DNA from: a virus
Virus record (IMG/VR): IMGVR_UViG_3300033146_002530
Coordinates: 1-49,335 of that record
Direction: 5' to 3' (one strand)
DNA: 49,335 nt
A program made the translations under genes and the position numbers. Below the pieces are notes generated by a model. That model had not been told where the DNA came from. It saw only the letters and a list, made by a program, of their open reading frames with translations, and did no database searches. Numbering within the stretch: the first letter of the stretch is position 1; each line of letters starts with the position of its first letter. Below, one piece after another: positions 35,201 to 46,100 of this stretch.

Positions 35201-37110
35201 AATTCTATAGTAGCAGTAGAATCTGTTATAACTATAGAAGTAACAGTTAAACTTTCAGCAACACCAAGAGTTAATGTTGAACTAACATTACTTTGAACTA
35301 ATGTTGATAATGTTAATGGAGTATCTAAACCCAATTCTAAATCAGCAGCAATTATACTTATATCAATAATAGTAGATGATAAAATCTCAATAATACCAAA
35401 TGATAAATCACCATTAACAATTGATGATATATTATTTGTTGCACTTAAATTTTCACCAACTCCTGTGATTAATACACCATAAACATTAGAATTAACAGCG
35501 GCAGTTCCTGTTTGAATTTCACTACCACCTATTAAAATATCTGAATCAGTAATTGAAATTGAGAATATAGTGCTAGATAATAATTCAACTTGACCTATTA
35601 ATAAAAGAGAATTTTGTGAAACCTCAGTATTAATAGAAGCTGATAATTGTTCAGTTGTACCCATTAGTACAAATCCACTAGAAGCAGTTTCTATATCAGT
35701 TGTAGATGATAATGCTTCATCAATACCTAATGTTAATATAGTATCTATATCAGTTGTAGATGAGATTGAAGTTGATAATAATTCAACATGACCAATAGTT
35801 AGTAATGAATCAGTTGTAGATACAACAAATTCTGTTTTAACTCCTTCCTCACTATATACTCCACTTCCAAATGTTGCTGAATCATATATAGAAGCTATTG
35901 TATGACTTAATGTTTCTGAACCACCTGTATTAAGAATAGCATTAGATACAATTGAAATAATATTTCCAGTATGTCCTAATATTTCAGTATGTCCAATTGA
36001 TAAATCACTATTTGATACAATAGTATTGTAATTAATAGTAGATGATAAATTTTCTGTTATACCTAATATTAGAAATGAACTGGTAGAAGATTGTATTAAT
36101 AAAGATGACGTTAATGTTTCAATAATACCAATAGTTAAAGATGCATCAAAAACATTAGAAGATATATTAATAGTATTACCAAGAACCTCAATAATACCAA
36201 GAGTTAATAAACTGTCTACTTCGGTTGTTATATTATTATATGAACTTAATTCAGCTTCTTCACCCATAGTTAATTCTGCAAATACATTTGAATTTATAAA
36301 AGATGAGTGACTTAATTCTTCTATTATACCAATATCTAAACTTAAACTTGGTGTTAAACTAATTGAACTTAATGAAGAAGCTAATATTTCTGAAATACCT
36401 GTTGTTAATAAACTTTCAACATTAGATGTAAGTGAGATAGTTGATGTTAGATATTCTGAAACACCTAATGTTAATGTTGATGTTATATCTGATATAATAT
36501 CACAACTACTATATATTACTTCTATACCACCAAATATAATAAATCCAGATATAGAAGTATCAACTTGAGTTGTACTTGATAATAATTCAATAACACCTGT
36601 TACTAATTGTGTAGCATAAGCAAAACTAACAACATTTACATCACTTGTCATTAATTCTATATTACCTATTAATAAATTTGATTGAACATCAGATGTTGAT
36701 GATATAGAACTTCCAAGAAGCTCAATAATACCAAGACTTAAATTTGAATTAATATTAGATTGAATAATATTAGTGGATGATATACCCTCAGCAACACCAA
36801 GAGTTATAAAAGAATTAACATTAGTTTCTATAATAACACCAGAAGAAATTAATTCTCCACCACCCATATGTAATTCAACATTTCCACTAACAGATGATGT
36901 TGGTATAGTAGACGCTAAAATCTCTACTATACCTAAAGATAATACTGCTTGTGTTTGAGTTATAGAAATTGATGAACCAGCTAGTACCTCAGTTGTTCCT
37001 AATGTTAATCCAGAACCAACGTCTATCTCAACATTAGAAACAACCATGTATGAATCATATGTACTATGCCATATTACATCTAAACTATTTTTAAAAATTA
37101 CATCACTCAT
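29272..37110 (-). CDS. Giant repeat fibre protein, 2612 aa, about 103 repeats
   Basis: The N-terminus MSDVIFKNSLDVIWHSTYDS matches that of the 3231-aa neighbour. Then come about 103 tandem units of modal length 22 residues with consensus L-x-[LIM]-G-[IV]-x-E-x-L-[SA]-[SA]-[ST]-x-x-[IT]-x-[ST]-x-[VI]. The Glu after the Gly is the most constant position; Lys and Arg are almost absent, so the rod is acidic. A second copy of the N-terminal module lies at residues ~889-910 (NDVIWKDSFKNWFVQS), suggesting fusion of two ancestral proteins. Residues ~2405-2612 are non-repetitive and helical, probably a docking or trimerising domain. I predict a beta-solenoid-like tail fibre; with ~0.48 nm per unit it would be about 50 nm long. 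Confidence 0.6.
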   Translation of the reverse strand: MSDVIFKNSLDVIWHSTYDSYMVVSNVEIDVGSGLTLGTTEVLAGSSISITQTQAVLSLGIVEILASTIPTSSVSGNVELHMGGGELISSGVIIETNVNSFITLGVAEGISSTNIIQSNINSNLSLGIIELLGSSISSTSDVQSNLLIGNIELMTSDVNVVSFAYATQLVTGVIELLSSTTQVDTSISGFIIFGGIEVIYSSCDIISDITSTLTLGVSEYLTSTISLTSNVESLLTTGISEILASSLSSISLTPSLSLDIGIIEELSHSSFINSNVFAELTMGEEAELSSYNNITTEVDSLLTLGIIEVLGNTINISSNVFDASLTIGIIETLTSSLLIQSSTSSFLILGITENLSSTINYNTIVSNSDLSIGHTEILGHTGNIISIVSNAILNTGGSETLSHTIASIYDSATFGSGVYSEEGVKTEFVVSTTDSLLTIGHVELLSTSISSTTDIDTILTLGIDEALSSTTDIETASSGFVLMGTTEQLSASINTEVSQNSLLLIGQVELLSSTIFSISITDSDILIGGSEIQTGTAAVNSNVYGVLITGVGENLSATNNISSIVNGDLSFGIIEILSSTIIDISIIAADLELGLDTPLTLSTLVQSNVSSTLTLGVAESLTVTSIVITDSTATIEFGGSEILDSSTLINSNVVSVLSTGTSEELSATKIITCSVNSELTLGANEVLLSTINSANTSVDAILTTGIIEILASSSFSISITDSELTLGVNEVLSSTININSSLSGFIIQGSDESISGASIIVSFVSGELILGIIEVLEYTSSIQTNVSITELTMGLIEPLESTYFFLGSSECDALLTTGKIEILEVTQIIQSIVGSSTDLTMGGSEILAAASAGAGGDPQNIVSSNVSSELTIGGIIESLSHTRVDPTSGVEFVSTNDVIWKDSFKNWFVQSIVVIASPLVIGVVEILASTVITTSNVTLDLIIGAYEPLVTGCVVTSSVDTFLTLGVAEQLDATLNITTAILTDVYLGNEEQLSTPVTITSNISLPSLDLGIIEVLTSNQYIQSIITATLGLGILEVVAATSISQSNLPGDLTIGTEEELSHTYLIQSNVNADLELGVETELSSTINIISNIDALLLIGKVEILATTNFSISIVDAILTIGIIEELSHTSIIQTLSDANITLGIDTPLSSTKLINSDVNDSSLVLGVIEILSSTNFTISITDANLILGIIEYLSSTSLIQSVVSDSAIVLGVEELLASTIASTVSFPPTELTLGIGEPLSASIHIQPTIDDVLNIGGDELLNATPLVQSNVENTIEMYIGQPEPISSTINIETNVNGTWLYVPGILEQLSSTILAQSVVSNALMKTETEILTGTSFIVSNINNIFTVGVAELLASTNFSNSVVGGELELGVADILNASPLIVSNVYNTDLDLGTLEQLQCTSCVPSTEADGSILLLGIVELVASSVFIISITDSELILGHIEQLSSTIISKTETTGFLQIPGVLELLSGIIENQSVVEATENELFVNEIIITSDINFSSILNDSNIIVGDSESLSSIILCQSNISDIEMDGITESLTSTINIISVLNGTIEKPSYLSSTVNAITNIVSLPLVTGDPEELSSTSTSTSYVNNVILVTGDISILEGSSLVSTDSTSDIMYIGINETLTSASNILTLVNDIELIIGLTELLSVSFPIQSNVNNAYLISPVIWSSGDINIVSNVYDSLLETSMQLSSTCIIKSSVIGNVVPGIVELISSITLAVSYTICDLIIGIDEILESTLSINTNVNSLTFINMQWLDSTIFTNSIVSESKLKFGFYTASTNITSILTNFELTIGVIEELNSTIDIVSNIENVNLGVGAASDISSTVNIISNVSTVNVVTGVSSSINIQSNISNSHLALGAETGLSGISIANSIISTNVTIGIITVLESNINSISNVSNSFFLISNYYGESNSETEVWATLTLGVAEHFESGTIYIQTVVNNDGLIIGAIDLNVDYAIESNVESILGVEYAIKSSSLIQSNINVDLTIGYVTSLEHTSTIDTIVTDAELVLGTLEILTADIFIESFVDGFIYTGVEYGIFSDIHIQSLVNDADLFIGDNAALFGQVHAQSLFITPYLMKGVTEELSATVNTQTTYKPLQVIIGVAELLSSTIFSISISEANMVVGLDTELSATSTIESSSSGHILVGTIEILSSTGIITSLIGLNDELYISIALDASVVNTLNIPVSDIVIGSQESLSASIITGSSANAEYIVGQYEPLLGSITSVTNASCVLDIGYAEQLSGSAIFSINIYDLDCWGIVEELSSSINAQSRVDTFLNLGISNPLSSSLNIVQSVTTSDLIIGLVEILSATTNPWVESNSDTLWLEIEHQSSIIVQSIIPDVSITMGHLDNSLTSTVIISTECNIDPIYLGESEILSASSLTQIVVATELTLGVINEYLESSIECISIVKTNTNLEINTIDRYIRRITADLQYWYDHFVVNHKSLNKHQINFPSREHIYEQSFIELLFNDEYDKTSYRYLYREILDKQSWPDAIRTRMMLDPETAHYYIADGDDPEEYNINLYNIQSHDIIMLDRLLIFRLEPENATLVGIEYNNLDTSLAKMIYIYLEMKLSGNYSRYDNTAIFTTRVNSLETCYETYLTQNIFEHVSNKGT
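29890..37020 (-). repeat. ~103 tandem 66-base-type repeats encoding 22-residue units
   Basis: Read as protein, units follow one another almost without interruption from 37020 down to 29890. Unit length is mostly 22, with some of 20-24 and a few longer interruptions (around 35820, 34500 and 30150). Sub-families are visible: a variant with FSISITDSE-like ends recurs at least six times (units ~21, 30, 46, 49, 60 and 91). Confidence 0.85.
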
Positions 37111-37140
37111 AAATATTATTTCCTTTTATTTTAAATAATA

Positions 37141-40100
37141 TTATGTTGTCTTAAATATTCCACCTTTTGATGATTGAGTTGCAGAGTGACTTAATGCTAC
37201 AATTCCACCTAGATGTGCATCTCCTCCACCAACATTTGTTGTAACATCAATACCTGTAATTGGAGTAGTACTTTCTAATATTTCATCTATACCAGCATAA
37301 ATTTGTCCAATAGTAAATGAAGTTACAATTCTTGTTGCTGACATTACTTCTATTAAACCTAAGATTAATTCACCAGCAACTACACCAGTTGAGATAATAG
37401 TTGAAGCAAGTAATTCATCATCACCTGTACTTAATAATGCTTCTCCATATGATATAGCATTAATAGTAGATGATAATAATTCTCCACCACCAAGAGTTAA
37501 ATCAGCATCAGCAACAGAATTTGAAATAGATGTTGATGATAATATCTCTGTAAGACCTTTAATCAAATCTGCATTTTCAACAACTGAAGTAATAGTTGAT
37601 GTGCTGGTAATTAATTCAGTAAGACCTAATATTAAATCAGGTGTATGAATTTGAGACCAAATCATTCTAAAAGCAGAAACAATTTCAGAAACACCAGTAT
37701 CTAATGAAATTGCATTTGCAACTGATTGTCCAACAATAACATTTATAGTTGTTGATGAAGCATTTTCCATCATTTCAACTTCTCTTAAACCAATTTCATT
37801 GTCTCCACCATCCTGCGCAGAAGTCATATAAATTCTATAGAATCTATAACTCGATCCATTAATAAATTCATATGTTGATGTTCCATCTGATGCCCATGTT
37901 TCTCCAGTATAAGTAGAAAGAGTAGTCCAATCAACACCATTATTAGATCCTTCAAATGTAAAATCATCAGGTCCTCTTAATTGGTATTGAGTAATACTAA
38001 TTTTTTCAATTTGTTTTTCATTTCCTGTACCAAAATCATATCTAATCCAATGAGGAAAATTATTATTACTATTATCAATTGTAGTATTCCAAAAACTATT
38101 ATTATCATCATCAAAAGCATAACTAGCTTGATATCCAGTACTATAATCACTACTAGAAGCTGCTATACCACCAGTACATTGGTCAATTGTATATCCAGAC
38201 CCTGTTGTTTCCCAACAAGTATGAGCTAATGATTCTAAAGCTCCAGGAATTTCAAGATCACCAATAACATTAGAAACAGCTAATTCAGAACCTGCAGTTA
38301 CATATTGCATATCTGTAGAAGTATCAAAATTAGAAGTCCAAAGAGCAGAACCTTTTGTTAATCTAAAATTATCAAGATATCCATTTGCTGATGTAGATGT
38401 AGATGCTCCATAACCAATTGTTGGATCATTAGGTATATTAGGAAATGATGTATTAGCTAACATGTCATCTCCCCATGATATACTTTGAGAAATACCATCA
38501 ACATAAATAGAAAAATTATTTAATCCTGTACCATATCTAACAAATGCTATATGAGTCCAAGTATTAGCAGTAACAGAATTAACAGAAGTTCTTGCCTCTG
38601 TTATTTTAGAACCTCCAACTCTTGAAGTAAATACAATAGATCCTTCTGATAGATTTGATCCTTCTACCCACATATCAACATCATCAATACCAACGCCTCT
38701 TTGTTCATATATTGTATGATAAGAATTTGCTAAATCAAAATATACCCATACATCAAATGTAAAATTACTGGTTCCAAGATTAAAATCTTCATGATCTGGT
38801 ATAGTAAGTTTATCTACTGTTCCACTAAAATATAAACTTGAAGTTCCATATTTTTTCTGGACAGTACTAATATCAACTCCAGTATTTGTAATAGTATGAG
38901 TACCATTTTCATCTTCTATTACATCTTCACCATCAATAAATAAATTACCTGATTCTCCTCCACCAGAACTAGGTGAAGTATGAACTAATGGTTCAATAAT
39001 TCCTATAGTTAATATAGCATCAACTGCAACAACACTGACTGATGAAGTTCCTAATATTTCAGTAATACCAGTTGCTATTGAACCATCTGAAGCAGTAGTT
39101 AAATTAATAGTTGATGATAAATCTTCATCTGCTCCCATTGTAATTAAAGAAGTAGTTTCTGAGTCAGCTAAATAAGTATTAATTGTTTTACCAGGATAAT
39201 CAAGATCAGTTGCAGTATTAAAATCAGAAGACCAAATAGCAGATCCTTTAGTTATTCTAATGTTATCAAAATAACCATTAAAACCAATAGCATATGTATT
39301 ATAATTAGCACCTATAAGCAATGGAGCAGTTGTATTTTCAACAGTTGTTGCTACTGTTATTGAATCAAATTCTGTACCATTTGAATATAATGTCCATACA
39401 TTACCTTCTCTAACAAATGCAATATGATACCATGTATCTATGGCTATTGGTAACTGACCCCAATCACTTATAACCCATGAACTTCCATCACCAACATCAA
39501 TTCTTAATTTATTTTGATATAGTTGCATTAACCAACCATTATATGCAGTATTATCAGATGATTCAATAACTCTATGTTGTCCACTATCATTTATATGATC
39601 ATACATCCAAAAGTCAATAGTAAAATCTCCATTTTCCATTTGAAAATCTGTATGATTTGCAATTTCTAAAGCATCACCATCTCCATCAAATACAATACTT
39701 GAATTACCTTGAGCTGATTCATTTGTACTAATTGCTACATTACCATGGTTAGTTATAGTATGAGTACCAGTTTCATCTTCTATTATAAATTCACCATCAA
39801 TAAATAAATCACCAGGAGTACCAATAATATTAGTAGTAAGTGTATGTGATAAATCTTCTATACTACCACCAATAGTTAAATTAGCAGAAACATTAGAAAC
39901 AATTCCATCTGCTGATCCAAGTATTTCACTAACACCTAAATCTAATAATGAAATAGATGTTGTTGATATTGGACCAATTGTACTTGATATCATTTCCATA
40001 ACACCCATAGTTAATTCAGGTGTAACCAATGATTGAACATCAGTTGATGTAATAGTATTAGAAATTTGGTCTGAATCTTGTTGAAATGCTAAATAAATAA

Positions 40101-43100
40101 AATCAAATGAAGCATCATTAACTTCTCCATGAGATGTTTTAATTTGGAATCCAGTGCTTGTAAATTCTATATCTAGGGTTGTTGTTTCTACAGAACTAAT
40201 ATTCGCTGCTAAACTTAAACTATTAGGAGCTGTTGAATCACGATCATTATCAAATATCCACCAACTTGCTGCTTGATTATAAGATTTAATCATTACATAA
40301 CCAGGTTCAAATCCACAATCAACTATTGGACCAGTAGCTGAACCATTACCAGCATATTGACCAAAATCACTTAATCCAGGAATATCATCAAATATATATG
40401 CAACATAAGTATTACCTAAAACATTTGTACTATTAGAATTACCAAGAGTGATATTAGCACTAGTAGGTTCCGTATCACCCCAAGGAGAGTAAGAAGTTGT
40501 TTCACTACTATTTTCTTCTAATTTCATATATTTAGTTGCACCTAACTCGGCACTATATACTAACCAACTAGAATTACCATCTATACGTTTTGTCATAAAG
40601 AATTTAGGTGTATTACCAAGAGAATGTTTAATAGTTCTACCTGCAACACCATTACCTGTATAAGTAATAATACTTAAACCAGAATCAGTAGAATATTTTT
40701 CAACCTGTGATAAACCTGAACCATTATCATTATTTCCTGTTTGATCAGCTTTCCAACACCAAGCTACATTAGATATTCCAGATCTATTTGATTCATTATC
40801 AGATCCAAGAGTAAAACCATCATTATCAAATGATTGTAATGTCGTACTTTTTACTACTTCTGCTAATGTATGATTTGTTCTTAAAAATCGACCACTTCCA
40901 CGAACAGAATCAAAAACATTATGATTATCATCATAATCTCTTGGTTTAATCCAAACTAGATCAGGTTTAAAACCTACACCAGTAATTTCATGATCAGCAG
41001 AACCATCACCATCGAAAATAACTTGATTTATACTTATATCTAATCCAGTAGTATAACTTGTATGAGCTAATGGTTCTGCCACACCTAATGATGGTGTAAG
41101 AGCATCTGCATCAATTGTAATATTATCAGTAGCACTTAATTCTTCACTAACACCAATAGTTAACCAAGAAATTGTATTAGAAACAATTATACATGTAACA
41201 GTCATTGGTTCATCAACACCAATAGTTAAGCTAGCATCTGTTGTTGAAGTTGTTGTAACAGTAGTTCCAAGTAATTCACTAACACCAAGTATAATATTAG
41301 TATTATCAACATTAGATTGAATTAATACTGTTGAACCTGATACAACTACTGGACCACCTAATTCAACATCAGCATCAACTTCAGTTGAAGGCCCACTTGT
41401 AGCTGATAAATCTTCAACATGACCAATAGTAAGAATAGCTTCAGTTGTTGAAGTAAATGTTGTGCTAACACTTGCTGTTTCTATAATACCAAATCCTAAT
41501 AAAGCATCAGTTGAAATAACATTAGAACATGTGGCACTTAATACTTCTCCAATACCAAGGGTTAAAGTAGCATATGTTGTTGATTGAGATGCATTAGCAG
41601 TACCTATATACTCTGTATCACCTAAGTCTAATGGAGCAATAATATTAGAAATAAAAGTTGATGTAGCACTTAATGGTTCATCAACACCAAATGATAAGAT
41701 AGAACTAATATTTGAATTTGCTGTAATAGATGATGATAATACCTCAACACCACCAATAATTAATTCGGCAGTTGTTACTGAAACACTAAATGTTGTAGAT
41801 GCTAATACTTCTGTTATACCTGTACTTAATAATGATGCTGATGCAGTAACAACAACATCTTTAGTAGCACTTAATGGAGTAGCAGCTCCAAGACTTAATA
41901 AACTTGAAGTTACTGATACTGCAAATGTTTCTGGAGTTGACGAAGTTTCATATAATAATTCTTCGTCAGATGTTATATCAAAATCAGAACTCCAAAGAGA
42001 AGTTCCTTTTGTTATTCTAAAATTATCTATATAACCAGTTAGTTCAGCTCCGAAATTTGTACTTGCTCCAATAACCATTTGTCCAGCTACTTTATTATGT
42101 GAACCATTATTTCCTGTTCCACTACCTTTTACATAACCATTAATATATCTTGAAATAGTTTCACCATTTTTAGTATATGCATAATGATTCCAGGTGTTAT
42201 TTGCAGGTAAATCACTGCCAGTTAAAGCAGGAAAAATAATATTTGCTGAACCTATATAATCAATATAAAATGTACCATCAACTTTACTATAAAAAGAAAC
42301 AGGAGTATCAGTTTGTGACATAACTCTATCAGTTGATGAAGTATCTGATACATATAACCAATAATCAATTGTCCAATCATCTGATCCAAAATTCCAATCA
42401 CTTGAATCTGGAATTGTTAAATAGTCACCGTTACCATCAAAATAAATAGAACTAGCACTATTACCTTGTAGACAATATTGTCCAGTATTAACAGCAACAT
42501 CACCAACTGGTGTAATAGTATGAACAGCATTTTCATCTTGTATTACACTTTCACCATCAATAAATAAATCACCAGTTTCTAATGATTGACCAGGTAAATC
42601 ATCATCACCAATAGTATGAGCTAATGATTCAGTAAGTCCTATAGTTAATATAGCGTCAGCAACAGAATTAGATATAGATGTTGATGATAATATTTCTGTA
42701 AGACCTGTTGTTAATAAACCAGAGATAGATGTCCAACATACACATTCATGACTTAATTCTTCTACAATTCCAATAGTTACATCAGAAATATCAACTGTAG
42801 AAATAACATATTCTTCTTCTGGGATATAATATTGTAAATCATTACTAACATTAAAATTAGAAGTCCAAAGAGCAGTACCTTTTGTTATTCTAATGTTATC
42901 TAAATTTCCTTTTAAATAATCTGAAGATCTTCTTAATCCAATTTTTAATCCTTCTGTAGTTCCAAATTGAACATTATGACTAGATGCAGTTGAAGTTCCT
43001 TGTTCTGTTCCATCAATAAATAAATGCATAAATCCTGATTCTCTAATACAGGCTACATGAACCCATTGATTTGTTACTATAGCATTAGAATTAACATTTA

Positions 43101-46100
43101 CTTCATTTCCAGATGCTCCATCACGTAATCTAAATTCTATTGCATTGGCTGTTTGTACTACTATTCTTAAATATTCAGTATTATTATCTACTCCATTAGC
43201 ATTACATATAATGCCATCATTAACGCCTGAACTTGTATGATATATCCAGAAGTCAATAGTAAAATCATCAGTTCCAAAATTCCAATCTGTTGAACTTGGT
43301 ACTGTTAAATAATCACCAGTTCCATCAAAGTAAATAGAACTATTTCCATATTTTTTTATTGATGTATTTATTGATGTATCACCATTAATATTAATTGTAT
43401 GATTTCCATTCTCATCTTCTATTATTGTTTCACCATCAATAAATAAATCACCATATGTTCCTGAACTTGAAGATAGAGTATGTGATAAATCTTCTGTAGT
43501 ACCAAAACTTAATGTTGCAGTTGCAGTACTTGTAGCTGAGTTTGATACTCCAAGAATTTCATCAACTCCTAAATCAACAAGACCAATAGATGATGTTACA
43601 GCATAAGGATCAAGAGGACCTGAAGTAAATTCAAATAATGTATGACTTAATTCTTCAATTCCACCACCCATTGTTAATTCACCAGTTACAGAAGTAGAAA
43701 GAGCATTATCAACATCTGCTAATATTTCAGTAACACCTAAATCAATTAAAGCATCTGAATTTGTATTATAATTAATAGTAGCAGATAAATCTTCTGTAGA
43801 ACCTAAGATTAAAGCAGCAATTACTGTTGATGTAATACCAGTAGTTGATGACATATATTCTGAAGTACCAAGTGTTAGTTGAGGATTAGATACATCAGAT
43901 ACAGCAGAAGCTGATACATTTAATATTTCATTTTCACCAGTTAATAATGCAGGTACAACTGCAAATGATACTGGATTAATAGTTGATGATAATGGTTCAC
44001 TAACACCAAGATCAATTGTATTACATAAAACTGTTGATACTATATTTGCTCCAGTAGTACATGCTAAAATTTCTGAACCACCAATACCCATAACTGCAGC
44101 ATCAGTAACAGAAGCATTAGCAATAGTTGATGCTAGTAATTCAGTAACACCTAATGTTAATATTGGAGTAGTTGAAGATTGTACATCAGTTGATATTATA
44201 TTTACAGAAGTAGGAACTGGATAATCTAAATCATTAGTAGTGCTAAAATTAGAAGACCAAATAGCTGTACCTTTTGTAAATCTAATATTATCTAGATAAC
44301 CTCTCCAGAAATTAGCTGCTGCATGATTTCCAATTGATCCTATTAACATTGGAGCTTCTATGCCACTTATATCAACAGCTGGATAATTATAACTATTAAT
44401 AACATCACCATCAACATATACATAGAACATTCCATTTTTTCTTACTAAAGCAACATGATACCAGGTATTTAAAGATAGATCAATATTACTAGCTACATTA
44501 AATTGTTCGGCACCATGTGTTGCGCAGTAATGACTAAAACGATTATAATTACCATTATAAACAAAATAATGTATACTTGGATATCCAGACCCTTGATTAA
44601 AAATTATATGATCTTGTGTATCAACAGTTAAATATATCCATGAATCAAAAGTAAAATCAGCTGTTCCAAAATCCCAATCTGTACTGTCTGGTATACTTAA
44701 ATAATCACCAGAACCATCAAAATAAATACTTGAATCACCATATTTCTTTTGAGATGTATTTATAGCAACATCTCCAACTGAGGTAATAGTATGAGTACCG
44801 TTTTCATCTTCTATTACATCTTCACCATCAATAAATAAATTGCCTGATTCACCGCCGCCACCAAGTATACTAAAACTTGTATGAGCTAAATCTTCATCAA
44901 CACCAAATACAAGAGTAACAGCAGATGCATTACTAATTATATTTGAAGTTCCTGTTATTGTAACTGGACCACCAAGGGTTAATTCAGAATTACTAACAAC
45001 ACTAACAATTCCATCTGTTGAGGCAGTAGGTTCTATAATACCAAGTATAATAGAAGCATTAGAAGAAGTAGGAATAGTACTAGTAGCACTTAATGCTTCA
45101 TCAGCTCCAAGAGAAGCATCAGCAATAACATTAGATTCAACAAATGTTTCTGGTATATCAGAACTCCATGTAAGAGCTTCCATCATTTCAATTTCACCAA
45201 CAACTGTACCATTATAACTACCATTAGATGCTGTAACATTTAATTTATAATGAGTATAAGAAACAGTACTGCTAAATGAAAAAGATCTTTTTTCTCCAGA
45301 ACCCCAAGAAGTTTCTCCAGTTACATTATCTAATATTGTCCAATCTCCATCTGAACCATCAGTTGAATTAGATGAACCTTGAAATGTCCAATCCATAGGA
45401 GCAACACCTGCATTTCCTGCAGAACCATATGCTCTAACTGTATATCCTTCTATTCTTTCACCAGAACTAAATTTAAATGAGATCCAAGATGGATTTCCAC
45501 AACCACCAGTATGCCACATTTTTGCATTATCCCATAAATCATCAAAAGCAGTTTGTGGTCCAAAGTTAGTCCAATCATCTGAATAAACACAAGGACTTGA
45601 AAATACATTTGTATTATATACTGGACTAGTACATAGATCAATATCAAATGTTAATGGACTACCTGGTATATCATCATCACCAATTGTATGAGCTAATATT
45701 TCTGAGTCACCAAGTATAAGATTAGGAATTCCAACTAATGATGTTGTATCTATAGTTGCTTCTAATATTTCTGTAATACCTAAATTTAAGAATGAACTAA
45801 CAACTGACTCAAAATTAATAGTTGAACTTAATGGGGTTTCTTCACCCATAGTTAATATACTATTTAACACTGTTGATACAATTGCTCCAGTTGAAGCAGT
45901 TGCTTCTTGAATACCAAGAGTAAGACCAGAATCAGATACAGGTATAGTAGTTGCAATAGTTGCAGAAAGATCTTCTGTATGTCCTAAATCCATATCAGAT
46001 ATTGCATAACTAACAATATTATTAGTGGCACTAAGATCTTCTGTAATACCTAATGTAAGAACTGCGGCTGATACAGTTGAAACAATAGGATCAGTAGAAC

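Noticed and set aside
35027-35296. Plus-strand frame opposite the giant repeat gene
   Set aside because: A by-product of the regular repeat on the other strand; similar shadows occur at several places in 26-46 kb.
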